Positions 1-7,237 are shown, counted from the first letter of the stretch. The stretch is 10,251 bases of DNA from JBFFXF01 sp041569895 (GCA_041569895.1 JBFFXF010000269.1:1-10251); one strand, 5' to 3'. The notes: generated from the letters alone by a model not told the origin. Program-made: numbers and translations.

Positions 1-922
1 GCACGTCGGGAATCTTCGTCCGCAGCTCCTCGGCGAGCTCGTCGCGGCACTCGTCGTAGCTGCGATTCGGCTTCTTCATCGTCATGTGGAAGACCAGGAT
101 CGAGCCGAGCTCCTCGACGTCGAGCGGATCGCTGACGTCTCCCTCATCGAGCGTCAGCACCGCCTGCGCGACCGTCGGCGCCATGTCCTCGACGCCCACC
201 CAGAGGCCCGAGTCGCCGCCCTGCGCCCGGGTCATGTCGTCGTCCGACTCGTTGCGCGCTATGCTCGCGAAGTCCTCGCCGTCTCGCACGCGCTGCACCG
301 TCCGCAGCGCCTTCTGCATCGCCTCGTGCTTCTTCCGCACGACGAGGTCCTCCGGCATGCCGCGCTCGCGGTAGCGATAGAGGATGTGGCTGATCCGGTA
401 GCGGTCGCGCGCGTACGTCTCGCGCCAGTACTTGCGCAGCGTCGGCTCGTCGATCACGCGGTTCGCCTGGATGACGTTGATGATGAGCTGCTCGGCGCGG
501 ATGCGGCTGGCGTAGTCCTTCTTGATGTCATCGAGCGTCCACCCCTCGCGGCGGTAGATGCTCTCGAGCTCCGCCTGGCCGCCGGCCTGCTCCGCCTCGA
601 ACGCGATGCGCCGCTCCACCTCGCGCCGCACCTGCTCCTCGCTGGGCTCGAGGCCGAGCCGCTCCGCCTCCTGCAGGAAGAGCTCCTCCTTGATCACCCC
701 GCTGAGCAGGACGCGCGCCCCGAACTTCTCGAGCAGGCGCTGGTAGAAGTCGCCGCGAGTGATTCCGCGGCCGTTGACCTCGATGATGACCTCGCCCGGG
801 TCGTCCCACGCGCCGAGCGACTCGATCTGCTGCTCCATCGCGCGTCCTGGCGGCACGACGCAGCCGGCGGCGGCGAGAGTCAGCACGGAAAGCATCGCGG
901 CGGTCGTGGTTGCGCGGGTCAT
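1..922 (-). CDS. SurA/PpiC-type peptidyl-prolyl cis-trans isomerase lipoprotein (3' end outside window)
   Basis: Seen: an open frame from an ATG at 920-922 running off the left edge after 307 codons, so the C-terminus is missing. The start has a strong Shine-Dalgarno, GGAGAGGAGG at 935-926. Residues 1-21 are a lipoprotein signal with AAGC and Cys21 as the probable lipidated residue. Residues ~40-165 resemble the helical SurA N-terminal chaperone domain (EVNGRGITRGDFYQRLLEKFG). Residues ~174-285 match a parvulin domain: RISHILYRYR, then FASIARNESDD, GGDSGLW, and LTLDEGDVSDPLDVEELGS. Known of the family: these proteins catalyse prolyl isomerisation and chaperone outer-membrane or secreted proteins in the periplasm. 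Inferred: a membrane-anchored periplasmic folding factor (PrsA/SurA-like). Long antisense frames over this gene are GC-bias shadows. Which PPIase subfamily it belongs to is uncertain; the parvulin fold is well supported. Confidence 0.9.
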   Translation of the reverse strand, partial: MTRATTTAAMLSVLTLAAAGCVVPPGRAMEQQIESLGAWDDPGEVIIEVNGRGITRGDFYQRLLEKFGARVLLSGVIKEELFLQEAERLGLEPSEEQVRREVERRIAFEAEQAGGQAELESIYRREGWTLDDIKKDYASRIRAEQLIINVIQANRVIDEPTLRKYWRETYARDRYRISHILYRYRERGMPEDLVVRKKHEAMQKALRTVQRVRDGEDFASIARNESDDDMTRAQGGDSGLWVGVEDMAPTVAQAVLTLDEGDVSDPLDVEELGSILVFHMTMKKPNRSYDECRDELAEELRTKIPDV

Positions 923-971
923 CGTCCTCCTCTCCGTCACGTCTCCTCACAAAGTGCGTGATTTTACGTCT

Positions 972-993
972 CCGGTTCTGTTAACTCTACCGG
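972..993. promoter_or_regulatory. Interrupted near-palindrome in divergent spacer, possible operator
   Basis: CCGGT (972-976) and ACCGG (989-993) are inverted arms around a central palindrome GTTAAC (980-985), with TCT on each side of the core. Eight of eleven base pairs are symmetric. It overlaps the candidate -10 of the leftward promoter, where a repressor could act on the PPIase gene and possibly on rph. The binding role is inference. Confidence 0.3.
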
Positions 994-1012
994 GAAATCG
1001 ACCGGTCCTCAA
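984..1012 (-). promoter_or_regulatory. Candidate sigma70-type promoter for the PPIase gene
   Basis: On the minus strand TTGAGG (1012-1007) is followed after exactly 17 bases by TAGAGT (989-984), a 4/6 and 4/6 match to the -35 and -10 consensus. It would start transcripts near 977, about 55 bases before the ATG at 922. It lies in a locally AT-richer patch between divergent genes. This is a consensus match only; weak hexamers of this kind also occur by chance. Confidence 0.35.
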
Positions 1013-1024
1013 AGATCCACCGTC

Positions 1025-1792
1025 ATGAACCGACAGACTCCCCTGCCGCGCGCCGATCGAGCGGATGACGCCCTGCGCGTCATCGAGATCCGTACGGGCT
1101 TCCTCGATCGCGTCCCGTCCTCGGTGCTCTTCGCCTCGGGACTGACGAAGGTGCTCTGCGCCGCGACGCTCGAGGAGGGCGTGCCGCCGTTTCTCGAGGG
1201 CTCGGGACGCGGCTGGGCGACGGCCGAGTACGACCTGCTGCCGGTTTCGACCGTGCCGCGCAAGAACCGCGAGCGGACCGGCAAGCTCTCGGGTCGCACG
1301 CAGGAGATCCAGCGGTTGATCGGGCGGTGCGTGCGCGCCGTGCTCGATCTCGAGGCGCTCGACGGCTGGACGCTGCGCCTCGACTGCGACGTGCTGCAGG
1401 CCGATGGCGGCACGCGCACGGCCGCGATCAACGGCGCCTGGGTCGCGGCGGCGCTCGCGGTCGGCGCCGAGATCGTCGCCGGGCGCTTCGCGAGGAACCC
1501 GATCGTCCATCAGGTGTCGGCGATCAGCGTCGGTCGCATCGGCGGCCGCAACCTCCTCGACCTCGATCAGGCGGAGGACAACTCGGCCGACGTCGATCTC
1601 AACGTCGCGATGCTCGACGGCGGCGAGATCGTCGAGATCCAGGGGACCGCGGAGGGCGCGCCGTTCTCGCGCGCGGACCTCGACGCGCTGGTCGATCTGG
1701 CGGAGAAGGGGATTCGCGAGGTGCGCGCAGCGCAGCGGCGCGCCGTCGCCGGTGGGACGCCCGCGAGCCGCGCCGCCGACAGGCGCTCGTGA
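1025..1792 (+). CDS. rph: Ribonuclease PH
   Basis: A 255-residue phosphorolytic 3'-5' exoribonuclease of the RNase PH/PNPase fold. The family trims the 3' ends of tRNA precursors in the cytoplasm, using phosphate and releasing nucleoside diphosphates, as a hexameric ring. Seen: GWATAEYDLLP (63-73), the hallmark SGRTQEIQRLIGR (89-101), DCDVLQADGGTRTA (120-133) with the phosphate-binding T-R pair at 130-131, LLDLDQAEDNSADVDLN (177-193) carrying the acidic active-site residues, and EIQGTAEGAPFSR (204-216). Length is close to the usual ~240-260. The ATG at 1025 gives the expected N-terminus but has no clear Shine-Dalgarno; no better start lies nearby. The usual PRAT and GS positions read PVST and SS, minor drift. 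It ends 13 bases from the convergent gene at 1806. Its common partner rdgB is 1.4 kb downstream on the same strand. Confidence 0.96.
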   Translation: MNRQTPLPRADRADDALRVIEIRTGFLDRVPSSVLFASGLTKVLCAATLEEGVPPFLEGSGRGWATAEYDLLPVSTVPRKNRERTGKLSGRTQEIQRLIGRCVRAVLDLEALDGWTLRLDCDVLQADGGTRTAAINGAWVAAALAVGAEIVAGRFARNPIVHQVSAISVGRIGGRNLLDLDQAEDNSADVDLNVAMLDGGEIVEIQGTAEGAPFSRADLDALVDLAEKGIREVRAAQRRAVAGGTPASRAADRRS

Positions 1793-1805
1793 TCCGCGCT
1801 CCCGC

Positions 1806-3077
1806 TCACGCCTCGTCGGTGAAGCGGTGCGCGTTGTCCCTCCACCACGCCTGCCACGCGTCGACGCGGTACTCGAAGTCCTGGTTGAAGACGCGCCGCA
1901 GCACGCGCCGCACCGCGGGGTTGCCCGGAAGCGGGACGCCCGGCGGCGTGGCCCCGAGCGCGTCGATGAACTCCGGCACCCACTCCTTGCGCAGCGCGAA
2001 GAGCGCTCCCTCGGCCGAGCGCTCGCGGTGGAGCGCGTTCGGCGACGTGCGCACCTCCGCCAGCGCGAGCTCGAAGTAGCGCCGCAACCGCATCCGCATC
2101 AACGCGTTGGCGATCGCCTTGCGCGCGACGGTGTCCTCCTCCTCGAGCGTGCGCCGGAAGAACAGATCGGAGATGCGCGTATCGAGCGCGCGCTCCTCCT
2201 CCGGCGTCGGCGTGCCGGTCTCGGAAGCCGCGCGCCGTCGAGTCCCGCGCCGCCGCGACGACCGCGTGCGCTCGCGCTCGGCGTTCTCGGTGAGCGACGC
2301 GATCGTCTGCGCGGCGACGATCCGCACCGCCTGGCTCTCGTGGATGAGGTACTCCACGAGCACGTGCCGCATCCACGGGTCCTTGCGGTTGAGGATCTTG
2401 CGGATCGAGTACTCCTGCACGTACTCGTTGTCCGAGACCACGCCGCGGAGATCGTCGGCGACCTCCTTTCGCAGCCGCTCCCGCGCCCGGCGCGCGCGCT
2501 CCTCCGGCTCCACCCACTGGCCGTCGTGGAGCACGAGGCCGCTCGTCTTGAGCTCGCTCTCGCGCACCCACCGGTTGCGGTGGATGACGTAACCGAGCCC
2601 GCTGCGCGCCGGCTCGTTGTTCGGGTCGATGCGAAGGATGCGCCGGTAGACGACCTCCTCCCTCGAGCGCAGCTTGCGCTCGCGCGCCCACGCGGCGAGC
2701 CCGAGCAGGGCGTCGAGATCGTCCGCGGCGATCTTCTCGAGGCGCTCGTCGAACTGCTGCGACGGCGACGGCCCGTACTCGATGGTGTCGATCTCGTCGG
2801 CGAGGAACTCGAAGTAGACGCCGCTGTCGATGGTGACGCGCATGCGTCCCTCGGACGAGCCGGGGGAGACCTCGCCCTCGAAGCGGTTGCCGTTCTTGAG
2901 GACGATGACATCCGCCGCGAGCGGCGCGGCGAGCGTGATCGCCGCGAGCAGGGCGGCCAGCGTCGTGGAGAGGCCCGGCGGGCGAGTCAGATCGCGGGAC
3001 GGCGCGCCGGCGGCAAGGGGGTCGGTGCGAGTCGCGGTCGGCGTCTCGGTCAGGGGCTCGGTCGGGCACTCGATCAT
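1806..3077 (-). CDS. Exported TPR/HEAT-like repeat protein of unknown function
   Basis: I do not recognise a specific function. The 423-residue product has a hydrophobic stretch at ~38-54 (STTLAALLAAITLAAPLAA) after an unusually long polar lead of ~35 residues, then DVIVLKNGNRFEGEV (56-70), a small beta module common at the start of exported planctomycete proteins. Residues 118-175 look TPR-like (YRRILRIDPNNEPARSGLGYV), followed by LVLHDGQWVEPEE (181-193), an Arg/Glu-rich coiled stretch (193-215), and helices at ~235-262 and ~315-375 resembling HEAT repeats (VLVEYLIHESQAVRIVAAQTIASL). A basic low-complexity linker sits at 268-292. The ATG at 3077 is supported by GGAGG at 3086-3082; no other ATG or GTG lies between it and the hydrophobic segment. 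The signal is long for Sec, so an N-terminal membrane anchor is possible. It sits antiparallel between rph and rdgB. A scaffold or interaction role is inference. Confidence 0.82.
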   Translation of the reverse strand: MIECPTEPLTETPTATRTDPLAAGAPSRDLTRPPGLSTTLAALLAAITLAAPLAADVIVLKNGNRFEGEVSPGSSEGRMRVTIDSGVYFEFLADEIDTIEYGPSPSQQFDERLEKIAADDLDALLGLAAWARERKLRSREEVVYRRILRIDPNNEPARSGLGYVIHRNRWVRESELKTSGLVLHDGQWVEPEERARRARERLRKEVADDLRGVVSDNEYVQEYSIRKILNRKDPWMRHVLVEYLIHESQAVRIVAAQTIASLTENAERERTRSSRRRGTRRRAASETGTPTPEEERALDTRISDLFFRRTLEEEDTVARKAIANALMRMRLRRYFELALAEVRTSPNALHRERSAEGALFALRKEWVPEFIDALGATPPGVPLPGNPAVRRVLRRVFNQDFEYRVDAWQAWWRDNAHRFTDEA

Positions 3078-3114
3078 GCGTCCTCCGCTCTCCTTTCCAC
3101 TCGACTCTTACCAC

Positions 3115-3142
3115 TTGCCGGGCGCCATTTCCAAAATATAAT
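3115..3142 (+). promoter_or_regulatory. Sigma70-type promoter driving rdgB-lepB
   Basis: TTGCCG (3115-3120, 4/6 match to the -35 box) is followed after 16 bases by a perfect TATAAT (3137-3142) in an AT-rich island that stands out against the GC-rich surroundings. Transcription would begin near 3149, leaving a leader of about 74 bases before the rdgB ATG at 3223. This is the best promoter in the window. Direction fits rdgB; I see no comparable pair for the leftward gene at 3077. Confidence 0.62.
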
Positions 3143-3184
3143 CGACGCCGCTCGATGTCTTTTATTCATTTCAGTCGATCGACT
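3141..3184. promoter_or_regulatory. Two inverted repeats at the rdgB start site, possible operator
   Basis: ATCGA (3141-3145) and TCGAT (3152-3156) form an inverted repeat with a 6-base spacer straddling the predicted start of transcription. A perfect 12-base palindrome, AGTCGATCGACT, lies at 3173-3184 within the leader. Both share the TCGAT/ATCGA core, which suggests paired sites for one dimeric regulator or a small leader hairpin. Function is inferred. Confidence 0.38.
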
Positions 3185-3222
3185 TAGGCTGCGCGCTCTC
3201 CGCGGCGGCGCGGCCAGACACC

Positions 3223-3945
3223 ATGCCCGACAGCAGGTCACAGCGGTCCACGAAGCCGACAGTCGTCGTCGGCACCGGCAACCCCCACAAGGTGCGCGAG
3301 ATCAGCGCCCTCCTCGGCGACCTCGCCGCGGCCATCCACGACGCCGGCGTCCTGGCGGGCGCTCCCGACGTCGACGAGACCGGCGCCACCTTCGAGGAGA
3401 ACGCGCGTCTCAAGGCGGTGGCCTTCGCCCGGGCGGCGGCGGGGGCGCGCTCGGCGGGCGGGGCGCTCCACGGAACTCCGGATCCCATATGGGTCGTATC
3501 GGACGACTCGGGCCTCTGCGTTGAGGCCCTCGACGGCCGTCCCGGCGTGCACTCGGCGCGCTACGCGGCGACCTCCGCCGGCGAGAACGCCGACAGCGCC
3601 GCCAACAACCGCAAGCTGCTGCGCGAGCTCGAGCGCGTGCCGGATGGCGCCCGATCGGCGCGATTCGTCTGCGCCGTGGCGGTCGCATCGGTCCCCGCCG
3701 GCCCCCTCGAGGCGCCCCGCGTGCTGCTCACGGTGCGCGGCGAGTGCCGGGGACGCATCGAGCGGACGCCGCGCGGGAAGGGCGGTTTCGGCTACGATCC
3801 GCTCTTCGTGCCGGAGGGGTCGAGGCACACTTTTGCCGAGCTTCCACCCCGGGAAAAGAATACAATCAGCCACCGTGGTCGTGCGCTCCAGGCCCTCCGG
3901 GCCGAGGTCGAGGAGCTCCTCGGAGTCGCCGGTCGCGATCAGTAA
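3223..3945 (+). CDS. rdgB: RdgB/HAM1 family non-canonical purine NTP pyrophosphatase
   Basis: A 240-residue cytoplasmic enzyme of the Ham1/ITPase family, which hydrolyses dITP, ITP and XTP to the monophosphate plus pyrophosphate and so keeps deaminated purines out of DNA and RNA. Seen: the nucleotide-binding TGNPHKVREI (18-27, T-x-N-x-x-K), DETGATFEENARLKA (51-65), SDDSGLCVEALDGRPGVHSARYA (93-115) with catalytic Asp in DDSGL, RGKGGFGYDPLFVPEG (184-199), TFAELPPREKNTISHRGRA (203-221). It is longer than the usual ~200 residues mainly through an Ala/Gly-rich insert at ~72-89. The ATG at 3223 lacks a clear Shine-Dalgarno but sits just before the conserved N-terminal strand. lepB begins one base after its TAA, so the two are almost certainly co-transcribed and probably translationally coupled. 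Confidence 0.96.
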   Translation: MPDSRSQRSTKPTVVVGTGNPHKVREISALLGDLAAAIHDAGVLAGAPDVDETGATFEENARLKAVAFARAAAGARSAGGALHGTPDPIWVVSDDSGLCVEALDGRPGVHSARYAATSAGENADSAANNRKLLRELERVPDGARSARFVCAVAVASVPAGPLEAPRVLLTVRGECRGRIERTPRGKGGFGYDPLFVPEGSRHTFAELPPREKNTISHRGRALQALRAEVEELLGVAGRDQ

Positions 3946-3946
3946 C

Positions 3947-5761
3947 ATGGGACGGGCGAAGAGGAAGCGACGCAGGAAGCGCCAGGCCACGGCGGCCGCG
4001 ACCGTGGCGGAGGAGCGTGCTGCGCCGCCTCCCCCACTGCCTCCGGCCGAGGCGCCGGCTGCCCCCGCTCCCGCGGCGGCGCGGCGCAAGCTGAGCGGCT
4101 ACGACTGGTGGCGCGAGAACCTCGAGGCCATCGTCGTCGCGTTCATCCTGGCGCTCATCATCCGGCACTTCTCGGTCGAGGCGTTCGAGATCCCCACCGG
4201 CTCGATGGCGCCGACGCTCTACGGCATCCACGCCCGGTCCTCCTGCCCCAACTGCGACACGGCGCTCGACATGGGCCTGCGAACCGACTCCTCGACGCAG
4301 GCGATCGAGGTCGAGTACCAGATCCGCCCCGTCTTCGAGGGCGCCTGCCCGGAATGCGGGCTCGCGACGAGGCGCGCGTTCGAGCAGCCGACTCGACGCG
4401 GTGACACGTTCCTCGAGCCCGGCCGCTCGGTCATCGAGTGCGACAACCAGCGCTGCGGTCACACCTGGACGCCCCCGTCGCGAGAGTACGAGCAGCAGGC
4501 GGTCCTCGTGCGCCTCGAGCAGAGATACCCGCGGCTGCGGCAGGACCTGCTCCTCCAGTGCCCGATCTGCTGGTTTCGGTACCACGACGTCATCACGCAG
4601 TCGAACCGGCGCGGCGGCGACAAGATCCTCGTCAACAAGTTCGCCTTCCGCATCGGCGAGCCGAAGCGCTGGGACGTCATCGTGTTTCACTTCGACGAGG
4701 GCACGAATTACATCAAGCGGCTGATCGGGCTGCCGGGCGAGACGGTGCTCATCGAGGGCGGCGACCTCTACGCGGGACCCGACAGGGAGGGCCTGCAGAT
4801 CGCGCGCAAGATCGACCGGCCCGACGCGCGCGACTCGCTCTGGATCAAGATCTCCGACAGCGACGTCATCGAGCGCGGCTACAGCAAGGACGCGGCCTGG
4901 CGCGAGGTCTTCGAGCGCGGCTCGGGTCTCGACAGTCACGTCGCCGGCGGCAAGTGGTGGTCGTTCGAGGCCGATCCTGCGACCTGGACGGTCAACGTCA
5001 CCAGCCCGCCCGGACGCGTCGCGTGCCTCCTGTACAACCGGCCGTGCGTGAACTTCTATCCGTACGGCTTGCTGTCGCCGATCTCCAACCTCCCCCGGTC
5101 GGACCCGCCGGAGGAGGTCGGCGACAAGAAGGTGGCGTTCACCGTGCGCCCGTCCGGCGTCGGCGAGGACCCGTGGATCGGCGGCGAGATCCGCGATGGC
5201 GACTTCACCTATCAGTTCCGGCTGCCGGTGGGCGAGGCGAGCGACGCCAACCCGGCGGTGCTGCAGCGCATGCCGACCGACGACTCGCTGAGCCCATCGC
5301 CAAGCCGCCAGCCGCTCGAGCAGCGCGCGACCGCGCCGATCTCGCTGCCGCTCGAGGAGCCGACGCGCGTCGAGTTCGAGAACGTCGACGACCGCGTCGC
5401 GGTGCTGGTCGACGGCGTGGTGGTGCTCGTGCTCGAGTACGAGCGCGACTCGCCACGGCTCGACCCCGAGGAGCACTCGCTCCACCTCCTCGCCGGCGGC
5501 GTCGGCGCGAGCTTCGAGTCGATCGAGGTCTACCGGGACGTCTACTACACGGAGGCGGGCTCTTACGCCACGCACGCGCCGCTCGCGATCGGCTCGGACG
5601 AGGACGGCGCCCGCGAGTACTTCGCCTGCGGCGACCACAGCCCGTCGTCCCACGACGGACGCGCGTGGGGGACGGTCCCTGGACAGAACATGATGGGGAA
5701 GGCGTTCGTTGTCTTCTGGCCCGCGCTGCCATGGAACTGGCGGTGCCGTTTCATCCACTGA
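3947..5761 (+). CDS. lepB: Type I signal peptidase with large zinc-ribbon-like and beta-rich insertions
   Basis: A 604-residue S26 signal peptidase, about twice the usual length. Known role: cleaving Sec/Tat signal peptides at the outer face of the inner membrane with a Ser-Lys dyad. Seen: a basic, then Pro/Ala-rich cytoplasmic tail (1-48), one membrane helix (~59-73), box B IPTGSMAPTL (82-91) with nucleophile Ser86, GDKILVNKF (224-232), WDVIVF (242-247), YIKRLIGLPGE (255-265) with general-base Lys257, and box E GDHSPSSHDGRAWGTVP (562-578) then MMGKAFVVFWP. Between Ser86 and Lys257 lie four cysteine pairs (100/103, 134/137, 165/170, 205/208), like two zinc ribbons. Between Lys257 and box E lie ~300 residues with alternating strands (TRVEFENVDDRVAVLVDGV, ASFESIEVYRDVYYTE), suggestive of a LamG/concanavalin-like sandwich. 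The frame is open upstream into rdgB, but the ATG at 3947, one base past rdgB, fits the protein. All catalytic boxes are intact. Confidence 0.93.
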   Translation: MGRAKRKRRRKRQATAAATVAEERAAPPPPLPPAEAPAAPAPAAARRKLSGYDWWRENLEAIVVAFILALIIRHFSVEAFEIPTGSMAPTLYGIHARSSCPNCDTALDMGLRTDSSTQAIEVEYQIRPVFEGACPECGLATRRAFEQPTRRGDTFLEPGRSVIECDNQRCGHTWTPPSREYEQQAVLVRLEQRYPRLRQDLLLQCPICWFRYHDVITQSNRRGGDKILVNKFAFRIGEPKRWDVIVFHFDEGTNYIKRLIGLPGETVLIEGGDLYAGPDREGLQIARKIDRPDARDSLWIKISDSDVIERGYSKDAAWREVFERGSGLDSHVAGGKWWSFEADPATWTVNVTSPPGRVACLLYNRPCVNFYPYGLLSPISNLPRSDPPEEVGDKKVAFTVRPSGVGEDPWIGGEIRDGDFTYQFRLPVGEASDANPAVLQRMPTDDSLSPSPSRQPLEQRATAPISLPLEEPTRVEFENVDDRVAVLVDGVVVLVLEYERDSPRLDPEEHSLHLLAGGVGASFESIEVYRDVYYTEAGSYATHAPLAIGSDEDGAREYFACGDHSPSSHDGRAWGTVPGQNMMGKAFVVFWPALPWNWRCRFIH

Positions 5762-5797
5762 GGTCTCGATACGCGCACACGATGATGACTGATCGCT

Positions 5798-5838
5798 CCC
5801 GTACCCGTTCCCGTACCCGTACCCGTTCCCGTTCCCGG
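5798..5838 (-). repeat. Hexanucleotide array (GGGWAC)n, G-quadruplex-forming
   Basis: Six head-to-tail hexamers CCCGTA or CCCGTT start at 5798, 5804, 5810, 5816, 5822 and 5828, followed by a seventh CCC at 5834. Read on the minus strand this is seven GGG tracts each separated by three bases, a textbook G4 motif. It lies in the 176-base gap between lepB and lptB, which otherwise holds no gene and no convincing terminator. A related array in the opposite orientation is at 7469-7494. Confidence 0.9.
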
Positions 5839-5937
5839 AAGCTCGAAGCGGGCACGGCGATCGGGCGGGCACGCGGTGGAGACCATTTGATCGTGCTGCC
5901 CGTCCATCCAAGAAACTGAAGTGAAGGACCTCGAGTC

Positions 5938-6717
5938 ATGGTGAAGGCGAAGGCGATAGCGGTCGAGGCGCGGGAGGTCGAGGGCCCCGGAGGCGAGCCG
6001 ATACTCGTGGTCCAGGAGCTGACGAAGTCGTTCGGTGGGCGCACCGTGGTCGACGGCGTCAGCTTCACCGTCGGGCGCGGCGAGATCATCGGGCTTCTCG
6101 GCAAGAACGGCGCCGGCAAGACGACGACGTTCCGGATGACCATCGGCATGATCACCGCCGACGAGGGGACCATCGAGTTCTTCGGCAACGACATCACCAA
6201 CCTGCCGATGTACAAGCGCGCCCGGCTCGGCATGGGATACCTGTCGCAGGAGTCGAGCGTCTTCCGCCGCCTGACCGTCGAGCAGAACCTCAACGCCATC
6301 CTCGAGACCACGGCGCTCTCCCCCGCCGAGCGCGTGCGCCGGCGCGACGAGCTGGTCGAGGAGTTCGGGCTCGGCCGCCTGCTGCGGTCGAAGGCCGAGG
6401 TGCTCTCCGGCGGCGAGAAGCGCCGGCTCGAGATCGCCCGCGCGCTGATCACCGACCCCAACCTGATCCTCCTCGACGAGCCGTTCAGCGGCGTCGACCC
6501 GATCGCGGTGTCGGAGATCCGCCAGATCATCTTCCGGCTGAAGCAGAAGGGGATCGGCGTCCTGCTCACCGACCACAACGTGCGAGAGACCCTCGCGACC
6601 ACCGACAAGTCGTACATCATCCTCGACGGCAAGATCATCGCGAGGGGCGACAAGGACGAGATCCTCGCCGACCGGCTGGCGCGCCAGCACTACCTCGGCG
6701 AGGACTTCCACATGTGA
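5938..6717 (+). CDS. lptB: LPS export ABC transporter ATPase LptB
   Basis: A 259-residue ATPase that, with LptF/LptG, powers extraction of LPS from the inner membrane and its transport across the periplasm. Seen: Walker A GKNGAGKT (55-62), Q-loop YLSQE with Gln104, signature LSGGE (156-160), Walker B LILLDEP with Glu181, the LptB-style FSGVDPIAV (183-191), switch His213 in TDHN, and the family ending YLGEDFHM. These separate it from branched-chain amino acid (LivG/LivF) ATPases, its nearest relatives. The first ~20 residues are an extra tail compared with E. coli LptB. AAGGA at 5924-5928 lies nine bases before the ATG. No lptA, lptC, rpoN or hpf gene lies next to it, unlike the proteobacterial arrangement; two small membrane-protein genes follow instead. 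Confidence 0.95.
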   Translation: MVKAKAIAVEAREVEGPGGEPILVVQELTKSFGGRTVVDGVSFTVGRGEIIGLLGKNGAGKTTTFRMTIGMITADEGTIEFFGNDITNLPMYKRARLGMGYLSQESSVFRRLTVEQNLNAILETTALSPAERVRRRDELVEEFGLGRLLRSKAEVLSGGEKRRLEIARALITDPNLILLDEPFSGVDPIAVSEIRQIIFRLKQKGIGVLLTDHNVRETLATTDKSYIILDGKIIARGDKDEILADRLARQHYLGEDFHM

Positions 6718-6727
6718 TCCGCTTCCG

Positions 6728-7237
6728 ATGCCCGAAGACCACATGAGCGCGACCTCTCACACCGGCGCGAAGCCCGCGCTCGAGTACTCCACCTCGAACT
6801 ATATCCTGACCGTGGTGTCGAGCTGGCTCGTGCCCGGGGCGGGCTTCTGGATGCTCGGGTACCGCGCGCGCGCCGTGGTCTTCTTCACCACCGTGATGGC
6901 CCTCTTCTGGGGCGGCCAGGCGCTGGCCGACTTCCGCGCCGTCAATCGCGACCTCCACCCGGTGTTCTTCGTCGGCCAGGTCGGCAACGGGCTGAGCACG
7001 CTGCTCTCGGAGTACACCATCCGCAGGCGGCGACCACCGAGGATCGGCCACGGCGGCGTCGCCCGGAATCTCCCCGCGCACCTGAGCACCGGCTTGAACT
7101 TCACGACGATCAGTGGTCTCCTGAACGTGCTCCTCATCCTTCACGTCGCCGATCCGCGGACATGGCGCGGTGATCCCCCACCGCGTCCGGGCGGCGGCTC
7201 GCGGGACGGGAGCGTCAGGGAAGACGACGGTGAGTGA
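6728..7237 (+). CDS. Multi-pass inner-membrane protein, DUF6677-like
   Basis: A 169-residue protein with about four hydrophobic segments (~24-41, 46-64, 78-92, 122-141) and a charged, Pro/Gly-rich C-terminal tail. The pattern NYILTVVSSWLVPGAGFWMLGYRARAV (24-50), followed by GLNFTTISGLLNVLLILHVADP (122-143), resembles small TM2/DUF6677-style membrane proteins I associate with planctomycetes and acidobacteria; this family name is from memory and unverified. The conserved WLVPGAG turn between helices is the main mark. It starts 10 bases after lptB, so it is probably in the same transcript. The ATG at 6728 has no clear ribosome site; an in-frame ATG at 6743 is an alternative. A link to LPS export is only suggested by position. 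Confidence 0.8.
   Translation: MPEDHMSATSHTGAKPALEYSTSNYILTVVSSWLVPGAGFWMLGYRARAVVFFTTVMALFWGGQALADFRAVNRDLHPVFFVGQVGNGLSTLLSEYTIRRRRPPRIGHGGVARNLPAHLSTGLNFTTISGLLNVLLILHVADPRTWRGDPPPRPGGGSRDGSVREDDGE

Noticed and set aside
86..961. Long plus-strand frame of 291 codons opposite the PPIase gene
   Set aside because: It is antisense to a gene with a clear parvulin domain, lipobox and Shine-Dalgarno. Its Leu/Arg/Ala/Asp-rich composition is the usual GC-bias shadow.
1404..3524. Plus-strand frame of 706 codons across rph, the antisense gene and rdgB
   Set aside because: It spans three better-supported genes and reads as Arg/Ser/Ala-rich low-complexity sequence with no motif.
3866..5911. Minus-strand frame of 681 codons opposite lepB
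   Set aside because: Shadow of lepB; repetitive Val/Asp/Leu/Arg composition and no domain, whereas lepB keeps every catalytic box.
5762..5937. Separate promoter for lptB (TTGATC at 5887-5892)
   Set aside because: No acceptable -10 hexamer lies 16-18 bases downstream.
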